Below are positions 43,607-53,535 of a stretch of DNA of 64,000 nucleotides, one piece after another. Positions within the stretch are counted from its first letter, which is position 1, and each line of letters opens with the position of its first letter. The stretch comes from Vreelandella profundi. Its GTDB lineage: Bacteria > Pseudomonadota > Gammaproteobacteria > Pseudomonadales > Halomonadaceae. A model generated the notes under the pieces. It saw nothing but the letters and a program-made list of their open reading frames with translations. It searched no databases and had not been told where the DNA came from. The translations under genes and the position numbers were made by a program. The DNA lies in contig NZ_CP077941.1 in assembly GCF_019722725.1 (NCBI RefSeq), positions 124,001 to 188,000 on the forward strand, written 5' to 3'.

Positions 43607-44056
43607 TTACAGCAATAAACCAGTGGGAAGCGCGATGCGTAGCTGCCAGACAAAGAGCAGATAAATGAAAGTATTCATGATAAGGAGTACTAACATTACT
43701 TGGACGTATGATCTCACGCCAAAGTAGATCATGAAGAAAATGGCGACGATCGAGCTGGCAGTAAAAAAACCGAGAATGCTGATTAAGACTATATAAAGGC
43801 AAAGTGCTATAAATGTGATGAGTGGGCCACGGATATGCTGAAAAATAGACGTGTGTTTAACACCCTGTTTCTCGGCTGCCCATGTTTTTGATACCCCTGA
43901 CCAAGTAATGAATAGCGAAAATATCATTAAGATGGTTAGAATAAGTTTAGGAAATACCGCTGGGTCAGAAGGCATCTGAGCGGATAAGATTAAAAATATT
44001 ATTGAGAAAATCAGCATAGCCAAGCCGATTAACGCATCGGAGTGTAACGCTTTCAT
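43607..44056 (-). CDS. tctB: tripartite tricarboxylate transporter small permease TctB
   Basis: A 149-residue protein with four hydrophobic segments, the standard size and position for TctB. Sequence is weakly conserved in this family (MPSDPAVFPKLILTILMIFS is a typical early segment). An 80-base gap with a hairpin separates it from tctC. Confidence 0.87.
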   Translation of the reverse strand: MKALHSDALIGLAMLIFSIIFLILSAQMPSDPAVFPKLILTILMIFSLFITWSGVSKTWAAEKQGVKHTSIFQHIRGPLITFIALCLYIVLISILGFFTASSIVAIFFMIYFGVRSYVQVMLVLLIMNTFIYLLFVWQLRIALPTGLLL

Positions 44057-44100
44057 AAAACACCTATTTTATTATTGTAGACGTTTCGCATCTAAGGTTC

Positions 44101-44130
44101 TGATCGTGATATACATCAATATCACGATCA
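44101..44130 (-). other. intercistronic hairpin between tctC and tctB
   Basis: TGATCGTGATAT and ATATCACGATCA are perfect 12-bp arms around ACATCA. The hairpin begins 8 bases after the tctC stop. No T run follows, so it probably protects the tctC mRNA end or partially attenuates tctBA. Confidence 0.8.
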
Positions 44131-44137
44131 GTGATGG

Positions 44138-45103
44138 TTACCAGCCAAGCAAGTTTTCAAGAGAGCGAACGCCTTGTTCTTCCTCTTCCAGCATTTCTCG
44201 ATAGGAATCACCTGTTCGTATATCGACTAGCAGTCCCAGCTCTTCCATTTTTGCTAAATGCTCAGGGTCTTGCATACCGGCAACAAAGGCTTCTTTAAGC
44301 TGCTCCAACACGGAGGGATCGGTGCCTTTAGGAGCCGCAATGCCGCGTGCGGACCAAGAAATCACGTCCGAGTAACCTAGCTCCTCTAGCGTAGGGATAT
44401 CAGGAATAAAATCTGATCGCTCGGGAGCCATGATCGCAAGAATTTTTAAATCGCCATTACGATGCGCCATGTTGGTATCCCCAACGTTTGAAAAATTCAC
44501 ATCAACGTGCCCGCCCTGAATCGCGGCGCGCTGCTCCGCCGTGCCTGTGGTATGGACTGGTACAAACTGCGTCTTATAATTATGATTCATCTTCAACATC
44601 GCAATATGGTCATCACCATTTGCCCCGGTTGTTGAAGCTGTCAGTATGTTTGATTGGGCGTAAGTGACTAACTCGTCAATAGTGTTAAAGCGGGTCTCAT
44701 CTTTATTGATCGAAATGACGCCGTAGTCAGTGACATGATTCGCGATGAGTTCGAAATCATTCAGATCTATGTCGCGACGATACTGTGGATCCAAGTAGCC
44801 GGTGATCAAATTGGGAGTATTTATATAGCCTAGGGTATAGCCGTCATTGGATGAGTTGAGTAACTGTGCCCAGCCTACCCAGCCCCCTCCGCCGGGTCGA
44901 TTGATAATGTTAAGCGGTACACCTAACTCACGATCTACTGCTGGAAACAGGATCCGCGCACCAACATCCGTATTTCCACCAGCTCCAAAGGCGATAATGG
45001 TAGAAATTGGTCTTTCCGGATAGCTATCCGCACCTGAATAGGCTGCAAACGTCATGGGGAATGCAAGGCAGGAGAGCATGCTAATTGCTTTTATAGTTTT
45101 CAT
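44138..45103 (-). CDS. tctC: tripartite tricarboxylate transporter binding protein TctC
   Basis: Periplasmic binding protein of the Bug/TctC family, 321 residues with a signal peptide. The first ligand loop reads YPERPISTIIAFGAGGNTDVGAR and the second includes TASTTGANGDDHIA, the two beta-strand/helix motifs that hold the carboxylate. The ligand is not known; the RraA-like aldolase gene upstream suggests a tri- or dicarboxylic aromatic breakdown product. Confidence 0.92.
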   Translation of the reverse strand: MKTIKAISMLSCLAFPMTFAAYSGADSYPERPISTIIAFGAGGNTDVGARILFPAVDRELGVPLNIINRPGGGGWVGWAQLLNSSNDGYTLGYINTPNLITGYLDPQYRRDIDLNDFELIANHVTDYGVISINKDETRFNTIDELVTYAQSNILTASTTGANGDDHIAMLKMNHNYKTQFVPVHTTGTAEQRAAIQGGHVDVNFSNVGDTNMAHRNGDLKILAIMAPERSDFIPDIPTLEELGYSDVISWSARGIAAPKGTDPSVLEQLKEAFVAGMQDPEHLAKMEELGLLVDIRTGDSYREMLEEEEQGVRSLENLLGW

Positions 45104-45179
45104 TTCAAATCTCTTTAATGTTGTCTAAAGCGCTATTTTATAGTTATTTGTTTCTATTTCTTTAAATTATGAGTAACTT

Positions 45180-45818
45180 TTACGCTAAATTTAATTTTAT
45201 TAAGGTGTCTCTTAGTCCTAGTAGGTCTACGGTGTTGCTCCCTTGCTTTATTTCTTCACGGTATATTGCTTCAGTGTTTTCGCGCTCTTGGGTTGCTTGA
45301 AGCACCGCTGCTAGGTTCTGTGGCGAAACCGCCACGACCCCATCTTCATCGCCAAAAATATAATCACCTGGGTTAATAACCGCATCACCAATACAAATAG
45401 GTACATTGATTTTGCCAGACTGTTTTTTTGCTGTCCCTTTGATGCTTAAGCCGCGACAGAAAACAGGAAATCCAAGTGTTTTTATTGCCTGGGCATCTCT
45501 AACGGAACCATTAATGATAAGGCCTGCAACGCCTTTAGTGATCGCTTGCTCCGTGAGGATATCCCCCCATGGGCCTGCTTCAATAAAGCGTTTTGCATCC
45601 ACGACTAATACATCACCTGGCTGAATATGCAGTAGGGCATAATGCAGCATGAGGTTATCGCCAGGATGTATATCTACCGTGAATGCTGGCCCATATACTT
45701 GCATTGAGTCGCTGAGGGGTTTGATACCACTGTCGAGTGCTCCTATGGCGCCCTGTGCTTCATAAATAGATGCGCTACCAAACTGACTGAGTTGTGAAGC
45801 GATATGCTTATTTATCAT
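45180..45818 (-). CDS. RraA-like aldolase (4-carboxy-4-hydroxy-2-oxoadipate or related)
   Basis: A 212-residue protein of the RraA/LigK fold. The metal and substrate site reads EAGPWGDILTEQA and INGSVRDAQAI; DEDGVVAVSP closes the site. The family contains class II pyruvate aldolases and oxaloacetate decarboxylases; the RNase E regulator RraA is shorter. Placement at the head of tctCBA with a divergent LysR regulator favours a catabolic aldolase. Reaction not proven. Confidence 0.83.
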   Translation of the reverse strand: MINKHIASQLSQFGSASIYEAQGAIGALDSGIKPLSDSMQVYGPAFTVDIHPGDNLMLHYALLHIQPGDVLVVDAKRFIEAGPWGDILTEQAITKGVAGLIINGSVRDAQAIKTLGFPVFCRGLSIKGTAKKQSGKINVPICIGDAVINPGDYIFGDEDGVVAVSPQNLAAVLQATQERENTEAIYREEIKQGSNTVDLLGLRDTLIKLNLA

Positions 45819-45907
45819 TATTATTCTCCTGAGTTGACCTCAGACTCACTATCATATATTTATTATCTTTAATAAATCAGCAAATTGTGCAGGAAAGTTC
45901 ATAAAAA

Positions 45908-46810
45908 ATGAATCTACGGCAAATGCTTTATTTCTGTGAAGTAGTCGATGCGGGCGGCGGCAGTGCTGCCGCAAAGCGGCTTTTTATCGCGCCGACAGCG
46001 ATCAGCGCTCAGCTCGCTCTCTTGGAACAGAATCTGGGAGGCGAGCTATTTGACCGCACAACTCGTCCCATGCAACTCACATCGCTTGGGAAGTTTTTTT
46101 ATCCACGTGCAAAAGAGCTGTTAAATCAGGCCTCTCGACTGGAGCAAGAATCCAAGCAGGTAGCCAGTGGCAGTGGCGGCTGGCTGGGGATAGGATTTAT
46201 TCGCTCCACACTTTTTTCCTTGCTACCCAGTGTGATTAAGAATTATCGAGTGCAGCATCCAGAGGTTCATCTGGACCTTGTTGAGATATTGTCGGAATAT
46301 CAGGAAGAAAGATTAAGACAGCACCGCATTGATGTAGGAATTGCTCGATTTATCGGTATGTTTGAGCGCCATGCTGATATGGATTATGAAGTAATAATCA
46401 ACGATCCATTTATGGTTGCCTTACCTATTGATCATCCACTTGCTAAGCAGGACATCTTTCCTATTCGAGCATTTAATCAAATTCCTTTTATTCTTTATCC
46501 TAAGGATGCTCGAAGCCCTTTTGGGCAAAAAATTCTTTCACATCTTGAAGAAAAAGGAGTACGTCCTTCTGTTACACATGATGCGATTGAAATTCATACA
46601 GCATTGGCACTGGTAGGTGCAGGGTTGGGAGGAACACTGGTAAGTGGTTCAATTGCACTTAACAATCGAAGAGATGTTGTATTTCTACCTGTCGATGGTA
46701 TTGAAATCAGCACAACGCTTGTAGCCGTCACGCGAAAGGGTGAAGAGAATCCCCTGTCAGATAACTTTATCAGTATGCTGATTAGTAATGCTGAGGAAGA
46801 GATGCACTGA
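45908..46810 (+). CDS. LysR-family transcriptional regulator
   Basis: A 300-residue regulator with an N-terminal winged helix (MNLRQMLYFCEVVDAGGGSA and APTAISAQLALLEQNLGGEL) and a C-terminal effector-binding domain. It diverges from the RraA-like gene with 90 bases between, the classical arrangement for control of a neighbouring catabolic operon. The effector is probably a carboxylate imported by TctABC, an inference from position. Confidence 0.9.
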   Translation: MNLRQMLYFCEVVDAGGGSAAAKRLFIAPTAISAQLALLEQNLGGELFDRTTRPMQLTSLGKFFYPRAKELLNQASRLEQESKQVASGSGGWLGIGFIRSTLFSLLPSVIKNYRVQHPEVHLDLVEILSEYQEERLRQHRIDVGIARFIGMFERHADMDYEVIINDPFMVALPIDHPLAKQDIFPIRAFNQIPFILYPKDARSPFGQKILSHLEEKGVRPSVTHDAIEIHTALALVGAGLGGTLVSGSIALNNRRDVVFLPVDGIEISTTLVAVTRKGEENPLSDNFISMLISNAEEEMH

Positions 46811-46822
46811 TGTCCTAACAAA

Positions 46823-46855
46823 AATCCCACCCGTTTCAAGGGGTGGGATTGTTTT
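46823..46855 (+). terminator. terminator after the LysR gene
   Basis: AATCCCACCC and GGGTGGGATT are perfect 10-bp arms around GTTTCAAG, followed by GTTTT. It starts 13 bases after the stop. Confidence 0.88.
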
Positions 46856-46932
46856 CAAACGCACTTAAATACGATGTTTATAATACGTATATTTATAGCG
46901 CGTATGTTCATCGTTCATGTGTTCAAAGCGCG

Positions 46933-47244
46933 TCAGTGCTGAGAGTGCTGTTCATAAAGCTCTGATTTGGCATGGCGCATCACGTCTTCGCACGCCTGTT
47001 GCTGGGCTAACTGCGTTAGCAGGCGCTGAGTGACTTCAAAACCCTTACCTAAACACGTGTCTACTTCTTGGGGACTAACCGCTGGCGTCACCCGGTAGTC
47101 AATTTTTACCGTGCGCCCGCCGCCTTCCAGTCGATCCGCAACGCCCCTGAGCCGCCATGCGACTCTCTCTTTCCAAGTGGCTGATTCTTCCGCGCCTTCG
47201 TTTACGCTAAACGTGCACTGCCATTCCGGTTTGTAAACCTTCAT
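46933..47244 (-). CDS. hypothetical protein, 103 residues
   Basis: The protein begins MKVYKPEWQCTFSVNEGAEES and continues with a basic helix (TWKERVAWRLRGVADRLEGG) and an acidic/helical end with several Gln. No signal peptide or membrane segment. GGAGG 8 bases before ATG 47244 supports this start over an in-frame ATG 15 bases upstream. I recognise no family. It diverges from ychJ. Confidence 0.7.
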   Translation of the reverse strand: MKVYKPEWQCTFSVNEGAEESATWKERVAWRLRGVADRLEGGGRTVKIDYRVTPAVSPQEVDTCLGKGFEVTQRLLTQLAQQQACEDVMRHAKSELYEQHSQH

Positions 47245-47430
47245 AGGGAGAACCTCCAAAATTTTGGAAAGAATGATTGATCGTTATTCGTACTCCGTCG
47301 TTTAAATATTGTGCGTCACCACTATATACCCAACTCAGCGGAAATATCGACACAAAACGCATACATGCCGGGCGACGCGCATAGGACCTTTCGGTTAGGC
47401 TATGAGCGATGTTGTGAAAGAGCGCCGGTT

Positions 47431-47904
47431 ATGACCTTAACGACCCCTAAAACGTGCCCCTGTGGTAACGATTTAACGCTGGATAGCTGCTGTGGCCGCT
47501 ATCATCACGGCGACACAGCGCCTACTCCTGAGGCGTTGATGCGCTCTCGCTATGCCGCCTTTGCGCTAGGGCTTAGCGACTATTTACTCACGACATGGCA
47601 CGCATCGACGCGGCCAAACAGCCTGCCGCCTGACCCCGATACCGAGTGGAAAGCGCTTACTATTGTGGCCGCTGAGCCGCCGCTCGCGAACGCCGGTTAC
47701 GTGCATTTTCGCGCCTTTTTTTATGAACGAAGGCGAGAGCGTGGCCGCTGGCATGTGCTTGAGGAGGTGTCTCGCTTTACCCATGAAGAACAGCGCTGGT
47801 GGTATGTCGACGGCACGCCCACGCTAACGCGCTTAAAGCCGCGCCGTAATGACCCGTGCCTATGTGGTAGCGGGCGTAAATTGAAGGTATGTTGCGGTGA
47901 ATAG
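47431..47904 (+). CDS. ychJ: YchJ-family SEC-C motif protein
   Basis: A 157-residue protein with the zinc-binding CPCGNDLTLDSCCGRYH motif at the N-terminus and a second SEC-C motif PCLCGSGRKLKVCCGE at the C-terminus; between lies a cystatin-like domain. Size fits E. coli YchJ (152). I chose ATG 47431 because the protein then starts just before the first zinc motif; an in-frame extension to 47311 looks unconserved. The ribosome-binding site is weak. Function is unknown. The end overlaps the GIY-YIG gene by 8 bases. Confidence 0.85.
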   Translation: MTLTTPKTCPCGNDLTLDSCCGRYHHGDTAPTPEALMRSRYAAFALGLSDYLLTTWHASTRPNSLPPDPDTEWKALTIVAAEPPLANAGYVHFRAFFYERRRERGRWHVLEEVSRFTHEEQRWWYVDGTPTLTRLKPRRNDPCLCGSGRKLKVCCGE

Positions 47905-48196
47905 TGGCATCGTTGAGCCTCAGAAAGCCGGTACTCAGTGGTATCTGTATTTACTTGAGTGCCAGCGCGGCACCTATACCGGGATTACCAACAACCTAGC
48001 GAAGCGCTATCAGGCGCATTGCCTGGGTAAAGGGGCGCGCTACACGCGGGCGAACCCACCCCTTGCGCTATTAGGCGCTGAGCCTTTTGAGGATCGCGCC
48101 GCCGCTAGCCGGGCTGAATACCAGTTAAAACAGCAAACAGCGAGCCAGAAACGCCGCTGGGCCAAACAGTGGCCGTGTCAATTAGATGCCGATTAA
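47897..48196 (+). CDS. GIY-YIG endonuclease-like protein, YhbQ family
   Basis: A 99-residue protein with a single GIY-YIG domain: WYLYLLECQRGTYTGITNNL has the paired tyrosine motif (YLY and YTG), RYQAH carries the conserved Arg, and RAEYQLKQQT includes the catalytic Glu. It starts with GTG at 47897 inside the end of ychJ, so it is probably coupled to it. YhbQ proteins are of uncertain cellular role in DNA metabolism. Confidence 0.87.
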   Translation: MNSGIVEPQKAGTQWYLYLLECQRGTYTGITNNLAKRYQAHCLGKGARYTRANPPLALLGAEPFEDRAAASRAEYQLKQQTASQKRRWAKQWPCQLDAD

Positions 48197-48205
48197 GGAG
48201 CCTGC

Positions 48206-49267
48206 ATGCTGACGTTTTACTCAGAAAAAAGCCGTTTGCGCCAAGCGCGTACCGAGTTACATGATGGCGCGTTGGTCACGCCATTCGAGTGCCCTGAACG
48301 CCTTGATCTCGTGCTTAAACAACTTCGTCAATCTGGCCTTGGCGATATTTGCACGCCCAACGACTATGGCCTGGCGCCGGTGCTGGCGGTGCATGACGAG
48401 CGCTACGTTACGTTTTTAGCTAACTGTTGGAAAGAGTGGGGAGCGGCAGGGCACGAAGGTGAGGCGATTCCCAATATTTGGCCGGCGCGCAGCATGCGCG
48501 GTGACCGCATTCCGCGCTCTATTAGTGGTCAGCTAGGCTACTACGCGCTGGCGGCGGAAACGTCGATTTCTGAAGGTACCTTTGAAGCCGCCATGGCAAG
48601 CAAAGATGTGGCGCTCGGCGCAGTGGAACACACGCTGCAAACCGGTGAGCCAAGCTTTGGACTATGCCGGCCGCCCGGCCATCACGCCGCTTATGATCAG
48701 TTCGGTGGCTACTGCTTTTTCAATAATGCCGCGGTTGCTGCCCAACGAGCGCTGGATGCAGGCAAACGCCGCGTTGCGATTCTGGACGTTGATTTTCACC
48801 ACGGCAACGGCACTCAGCAAATCTTCTATAGTCGCGACGATGTGCTGTTTATATCGCTGCATGGCGATCCGGAGGTCACCTTTCCCTATTACTTGGGCTA
48901 CGCTGATGAGCAAGGCGAAGGTAATGGCAAAGGCTTTAACGTCAATTATCCGATGCCCCCAGGCACCAGCGTCGCCACTTGGATGGCGACCTTGGAAGTG
49001 GCATTGGCGCAGATTAAGGCCGCTGAATGCGATTGCCTGATTGTGTCATTGGGGGTCGATATTTTTGAGGGCGACCCGATTAGTGCCTTCACCTTTGCGA
49101 GCGCCGATTTTATCGCGCTAGGTAAACGCCTCGCGCAGGCAGGCCTGCCCAGCGTGTTTCTGATGGAAGGGGGCTATGCGGTGGATGCAATCGGTGTCAA
49201 TGTAGTCAATGTGTTACAAGGTTTTGAACAAGGCCTTCCACAGGATTCAACAACGGACAAAGTTTAA
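48206..49267 (+). CDS. acetylpolyamine amidohydrolase / class II histone deacetylase-like
   Basis: A 353-residue zinc hydrolase of the arginase-deacetylase fold. Catalytic H159 and H160 are in RPPGHHAAYD; zinc ligands D196 and H198 are in LDVDFHHGNGTQ, and a third aspartate is in the segment IFEGDPISAF. The N-terminus (MLTFYSEKS) and loop spacing resemble acetylpolyamine amidohydrolases. It would remove acetyl groups from polyamines or similar amines. It follows the GIY-YIG gene by 9 bases with its own AAGGAG, so it may be in the ychJ transcript. Confidence 0.9.
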   Translation: MLTFYSEKSRLRQARTELHDGALVTPFECPERLDLVLKQLRQSGLGDICTPNDYGLAPVLAVHDERYVTFLANCWKEWGAAGHEGEAIPNIWPARSMRGDRIPRSISGQLGYYALAAETSISEGTFEAAMASKDVALGAVEHTLQTGEPSFGLCRPPGHHAAYDQFGGYCFFNNAAVAAQRALDAGKRRVAILDVDFHHGNGTQQIFYSRDDVLFISLHGDPEVTFPYYLGYADEQGEGNGKGFNVNYPMPPGTSVATWMATLEVALAQIKAAECDCLIVSLGVDIFEGDPISAFTFASADFIALGKRLAQAGLPSVFLMEGGYAVDAIGVNVVNVLQGFEQGLPQDSTTDKV

Positions 49268-49331
49268 CCAGTGACAGCGGCCGGTAAATCGGGCAGGCTG
49301 ACGCCCTTTAAACGGGGCAGGGAGCTTAAGC

Positions 49332-49667
49332 GTGGCAGTGTATGGCGGCATTCAAGCACATGAATTGGAGCGTTGGCTCAATGCGTTGACCAACGCGGCG
49401 TATGATCGACGCTGTCCGCTGGCAAAAGTACACGGTGGTAACGCCCGCGCACGCACTGCCCGGCAGAATTTATTACTGTTAGCCCATGATTACCGCAGTG
49501 GCCAGCGCACCCGCGAAGAGAGCGCCTTTATTCTAGGGCGCTGGTGCGAAACCTACCTTTCCGAAGCGGAATGGTACGTACTGGTCGGCATCCGCCAAGC
49601 ACCTTCCCAGCCCCAAAATGAAGAAGAACGCAGCCTCACCGTGCTCAAACAGCATCGAGTGGGATGA
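49332..49667 (+). CDS. hypothetical protein, 111 residues
   Basis: Starts with GTG after AGGGAG. It reads MAVYGGIQAHELERWLNALT, then a helical, Arg- and Leu-rich body (NARARTARQNLLLLAHDYRS) ending in an acidic/basic tail. No signal peptide or membrane span. I do not recognise the family. It follows the deacetylase by 64 bases and is followed by a clear terminator, so it probably closes that operon. Confidence 0.65.
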   Translation: MAVYGGIQAHELERWLNALTNAAYDRRCPLAKVHGGNARARTARQNLLLLAHDYRSGQRTREESAFILGRWCETYLSEAEWYVLVGIRQAPSQPQNEEERSLTVLKQHRVG

Positions 49668-49706
49668 TTTTGCGTGCATGCAAAGCGCAAAGGCACGCAG
49701 CTTTAA

Positions 49707-49730
49707 AACTCCCGCAACGGGAGTTTTTTT
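49707..49730 (+). terminator. terminator after the 111-residue hypothetical
   Basis: AACTCCCG-CAA-CGGGAGTT is a perfect hairpin followed by a run of T up to 49730. Confidence 0.93.
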
Positions 49731-49796
49731 GTACGTGTACGGAAATATTCAGGTGTTAACGGCGGGATAAATGCGCGGGTGCTATACGATTATAGA

Positions 49797-49826
49797 TTGA
49801 CAAAAGTTTAGCAAAATAAGTAGTTT
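49797..49826 (+). promoter_or_regulatory. possible sigma-70 promoter for the peptide transport operon
   Basis: A perfect -35 TTGACA (49797-49802) is followed after 18 bases by TAGTTT (49821-49826). A second possibility is TTGACG (49825-49830) with TAATGG 17 bases later. Either would transcribe the operon starting at 49932. Confidence 0.4.
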
Positions 49827-49931
49827 GACGTAATTACTACATACGACTAATGGTTTACGAAAGCTCTGGGCAGTCTACGTTGACTCTGTTCAAAAGAAAG
49901 CGCTGCCCACGAGCAGGGAGCATGGCATCTT

Positions 49932-51794
49932 GTGATAACGACACCCGCGCTATCGGTTCGCTCCTTGAGCGTGAATTTTGGTTCTAACTGCGTTGTTAAT
50001 AATCTAAGTTTTGATGTTTATCCTGGCAAGACAACCGCCATCGTAGGTGAGTCAGGTTCAGGAAAGTCGGTGACATCACTTGCCATCATGCGTTTAGTTG
50101 AATACATGAACGCTGAGATTACCCAAGGCTCGATACATTTTTGTCGCGATGCCGAGGGGCATCAAACGCAAGATCTCGCTCAGCTTTCCGATAAGGCGAT
50201 GCGCAAGATACGTGGCAAGGAAATCGCCATGATCTTTCAAGAGCCGATGACGTCGCTGAACCCGGTTTATACTATCGGTGACCAAATTACCGAAGTGCTC
50301 GTCCTGCATGAAAAACACACCAAGGCTACTGCTCAAGCTGAGGCGGTCAAACTGCTTAAGTTGGTGCGCTTGGCCGATGCAGAAGCCCTGCTGAAGCGCT
50401 ACCCTCATCAGCTGTCGGGCGGCATGCGCCAGCGGGTAATGATCGCCATGGCTTTGGCGTGCCGACCCAAGGTGCTGGTAGCCGATGAGCCTACCACTGC
50501 GCTGGACGTGACGATTCAAGCCCAGATTCTTACCATCATGCGCGACCTTCAGCAGGAGCTGGGGATGGCGGTTATCTTCATTACGCATGATATGGGCGTA
50601 GTGGCAGAGATGGCTGACCAAGTCGTGGTCATGCGTCATGGCGAAAAGGTCGAAGAAGCCGCAGTGGAGGAGATATTTGCCAATCCACAGCATCCCTACA
50701 CTCAAGCCCTGCTCGCGGCAGTGCCCACGCTGGGGAGTATGCGAGGTGAACCGCTGCCACGAATGGACCCTTTGGTTGAATTTAAGGCGAATGCGGCGGT
50801 TACGCGGGGTGAAAGCAAAACGCAGGATACCGCCAGAACCGATGCCACTCCGGTGGTAGAGGTGGAAAACCTAGTGACTCGCTTTGATATTCGTAAGGGT
50901 TTCTTTGGCGGCATTAGCCATCGAGTGCATGCGGTAGAAAATGTCAGTTTCACTATTTTTCCTGGTGAAACGCTGGCGCTAGTCGGTGAGTCAGGCTCTG
51001 GAAAATCGACTATCGGACGCACTATTCAGCAGTTGCAGGAAAGTACCAGCGGCACGATACGCTTTAATGGTCAGGCGGTAGCAGACATGTCGCGCGCCGA
51101 AAAAATGCGCCTACGCCAGGAAGTGCAGTACATCTTTCAAGACCCGTTCGCCTCCTTAGATCCACGCAAAACGGTGGGCTTTTCGATTGCTGAGCCGATC
51201 CGCACCCATGGTTTGCTGCACGGTACAAAAGCGATACGCCAGCGGGTCGATCAACTGTTAGAACGCGTGGGCTTAAGCGCAGAGCAGGCTGATCGCTATC
51301 CTCACGAGTTTTCGGGCGGCCAGCGGCAGCGAGTCTGCATCGCGCGCGCCTTGGCATCCAAGCCTAAGCTGATCATTGCAGACGAAGCGCTGTCTGCACT
51401 AGACGTGTCAATTCAGGCGCAGATTATCCATCTGCTCATGGAGCTGCAGCAAGACGAAGGCTTGGCCTATCTATTCATTAGCCATGACATGGCGGTGGTG
51501 GAAAAAATGAGCCATCGCGTAGCAGTGCTGCACCTAGGCCAAGTGGTTGAGCTGGGTGGGCGTCAAGCGGTATTCGATACACCCCAGCACTCTTACACCC
51601 GCAAACTCTTGAACGCCGTGCCAGTGGCGGACCCTGGTCATCGGCGAGAACGAGTGTTGCTACAAGGCGATATTCTCAGCCCCATTCGCAAGGTCGGTGA
51701 TGAGCCTGAGCATGTGCCGTTAGTGCAGGTGGGCTGCGGTCATTTTGTTGCTCAAGAGGCCGACACTGACGCGGACGCGCGTTTGGCATCATAG
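49932..51794 (+). CDS. peptide ABC transporter ATPase, fused DppD-DppF type
   Basis: A 620-residue protein with two ABC domains. Domain 1 has Walker A GESGSGKS near residue 39, signature LSGGMRQR and the Walker B segment [11 protein letters not shown]; domain 2 repeats this with GESGSGKS near 356, FSGGQRQR and the segment [11 protein letters not shown]. Each domain is followed by the oligopeptide-transporter C-terminal segment ([12 protein letters not shown] and [12 protein letters not shown]). In domain 2 the glutamate of Walker B is kept. Such fusions occur in GsiA/YejF-like importers. Start is GTG, preceded by AGGGAG at a long spacing; no in-frame ATG is nearby. First gene of a five-gene operon. 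Confidence 0.9.
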   Translation: MITTPALSVRSLSVNFGSNCVVNNLSFDVYPGKTTAIVGESGSGKSVTSLAIMRLVEYMNAEITQGSIHFCRDAEGHQTQDLAQLSDKAMRKIRGKEIAMIFQEPMTSLNPVYTIGDQITEVLVLHEKHTKATAQAEAVKLLKLVRLADAEALLKRYPHQLSGGMRQRVMIAMALACRPKVLVADEPTTALDVTIQAQILTIMRDLQQELGMAVIFITHDMGVVAEMADQVVVMRHGEKVEEAAVEEIFANPQHPYTQALLAAVPTLGSMRGEPLPRMDPLVEFKANAAVTRGESKTQDTARTDATPVVEVENLVTRFDIRKGFFGGISHRVHAVENVSFTIFPGETLALVGESGSGKSTIGRTIQQLQESTSGTIRFNGQAVADMSRAEKMRLRQEVQYIFQDPFASLDPRKTVGFSIAEPIRTHGLLHGTKAIRQRVDQLLERVGLSAEQADRYPHEFSGGQRQRVCIARALASKPKLIIADEALSALDVSIQAQIIHLLMELQQDEGLAYLFISHDMAVVEKMSHRVAVLHLGQVVELGGRQAVFDTPQHSYTRKLLNAVPVADPGHRRERVLLQGDILSPIRKVGDEPEHVPLVQVGCGHFVAQEADTDADARLAS

Positions 51795-51893
51795 TTGACT
51801 GTTGAGCAACCGCCCGGCAGATAGTGCTCTAAAAAAAGCATCTTGCTCGTCATTTTCTAGCAAGGTTAGTGATAAAAAACAGGAGTGAACTTC

Positions 51894-53438
51894 ATGCAAA
51901 AACCTAACAAGCTAAAAACTAAAACGGTGCTCAATAGCGTGATTGCGAGCCTGGCATTAAGCGTTGCCTTTTCTGCATCGGCACAAGCGGGTTCATTAAC
52001 TATCGCATCACCCCAGGACCCTGGCACCTGGGATCCTATCGATACTTTTCTAGTCAACTGGGCGTCGGTTGCCACCAATATTTTCGATGGCTTAACGTAT
52101 CGCGGACCTGATTTGGAGCTGGTGCCCGGCCTTGCTACCGAGTGGGAGGAGCTGGATGACGGCACCCGTATTCGTTTCACGCTGCGCGAAGGCGTCACCT
52201 TCCATAACGGCGAACCCTTCAATGCGCAGGCGGTAAAGTTCACCTTTGATCGTCTACTGGGCGAGGAAGGTTCGCGAGGGCCGCAGCGTTCTAACTACAC
52301 GGCGATTGAAAGCGTAGAAGTCATTGATGATCACACCGTTGACTTCCATCTCAATGAGCTGGACCCGGTGTTATTAACCAAGCTTGCTGGTTACGGAGCA
52401 ATGATCGTACCGCCTGCTTACCTGGAAGAGCATGGCGACGAGTATTTCAATACTCATCCCGTTGGCACTGGCCCCTTCAAGGTGGTGGCGTACAACCCTC
52501 GTGAGGATATCCAGCTTGAGGCCTTTGCCGACCATTGGGGCGGCGCGCCGAAGCTTGAAAAAGTGACCTATCGCTTTATTTCTGAACCCTCCACCGCGGT
52601 AGCTGAGCTGCAGGCGGGGCGTGTTGATATCGTCATACCACCGACTATTCCTATTGGTATGATCGATACGATCAAAAATCACGACGGTGTGAGCATTGTC
52701 AGCGTACCTTCACCGACCGTGGAAGCGATTCGCTTTAACACCCAGTCAGGCATTACCGCCGATGAGCGCGTGCGCAAAGCCTTAATCATGGCCGTCGACC
52801 GCCAGGCTATTATTGACGCTATTTTAGCTGGTGAAGGCGAGATGATTGCCAGCTTCCAGGGCGCCCAGTCGTTTGGTCATGACCCTGACATGGAACCGCT
52901 GCCCTATGATCCACAGCAGGCTCGCCAGCTGCTGGATGATGCCGGCATCGAGTCTGGCGCGACCGTACAGATTGATGTGCGTGGTAACGACGCGACCTTT
53001 GCCGAGGTGGCTCAAGTAGTGGCTTCCTACCTGCAGACCGTCGGCGTGACCGCCTCAATCCAGCCTTATGAAACCAATGTGCTGCTTAACGACATTATTC
53101 CCGCAGGGCGTACGGGTGAGATGTTCCAGCAAAAGTGGGGTGGTTGGACGTTCGATTTCGATAATACTGCCTACCTGATGTACCACAGCGGCGAGCGCTG
53201 GAATCCTTACGACAGCGACCCTGAATTAGATGAAATGCTAGAAGCTCAGCGCAGTATTTCAGACCAGGATGAGCGTGAAGAGCTGCTTCAGGCGATTGCA
53301 CGCTATACCCAAGACCGCGCGCTGGAAATGCCGCTGTACAGCATTAATGCCTTGTACGGTGTGAACGACCGCGTCGAGAACTTTGAGCCTGCTCCGGATA
53401 ACCGTATGCGCCTGACCGACGTCGATGTCGCTGACTGA
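51894..53438 (+). CDS. peptide ABC transporter substrate-binding protein
   Basis: Periplasmic family 5 binding protein, 514 residues with a signal peptide ending ASAQA. Typical segments: LTIASPQDPGTWDPIDTF, VPGLATEWEEL, REGVTFHNGEPFNA with the family motif, and VRKALIMAVDRQAIID. AGGAG 8 bases before ATG 51894 decides the start; a GTG 9 bases upstream lies inside that site. It may bind di- or oligopeptides; the M14 peptidase in the same operon suggests the cargo has a processable C-terminal residue. Confidence 0.9.
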   Translation: MQKPNKLKTKTVLNSVIASLALSVAFSASAQAGSLTIASPQDPGTWDPIDTFLVNWASVATNIFDGLTYRGPDLELVPGLATEWEELDDGTRIRFTLREGVTFHNGEPFNAQAVKFTFDRLLGEEGSRGPQRSNYTAIESVEVIDDHTVDFHLNELDPVLLTKLAGYGAMIVPPAYLEEHGDEYFNTHPVGTGPFKVVAYNPREDIQLEAFADHWGGAPKLEKVTYRFISEPSTAVAELQAGRVDIVIPPTIPIGMIDTIKNHDGVSIVSVPSPTVEAIRFNTQSGITADERVRKALIMAVDRQAIIDAILAGEGEMIASFQGAQSFGHDPDMEPLPYDPQQARQLLDDAGIESGATVQIDVRGNDATFAEVAQVVASYLQTVGVTASIQPYETNVLLNDIIPAGRTGEMFQQKWGGWTFDFDNTAYLMYHSGERWNPYDSDPELDEMLEAQRSISDQDEREELLQAIARYTQDRALEMPLYSINALYGVNDRVENFEPAPDNRMRLTDVDVAD

Positions 53439-53449
53439 AACGTGGCGCA

Positions 53450-53477
53450 ACCAGGCCGCTTGAAAGAGCGGCCTGGT
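53450..53477 (+). other. intercistronic hairpin after the peptide-binding gene
   Basis: ACCAGGCCGCT and AGCGGCCTGGT are perfect 11-bp arms around TGAAAG, starting 12 bases after the stop. There is no T run. It separates the binding-protein gene from the permease genes. Confidence 0.8.
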
Positions 53478-53535
53478 GCGTGACAGCAGACACTTCATAT
53501 AACGGCGATACGCGCTTAAGAGCAAAGAGGTCATA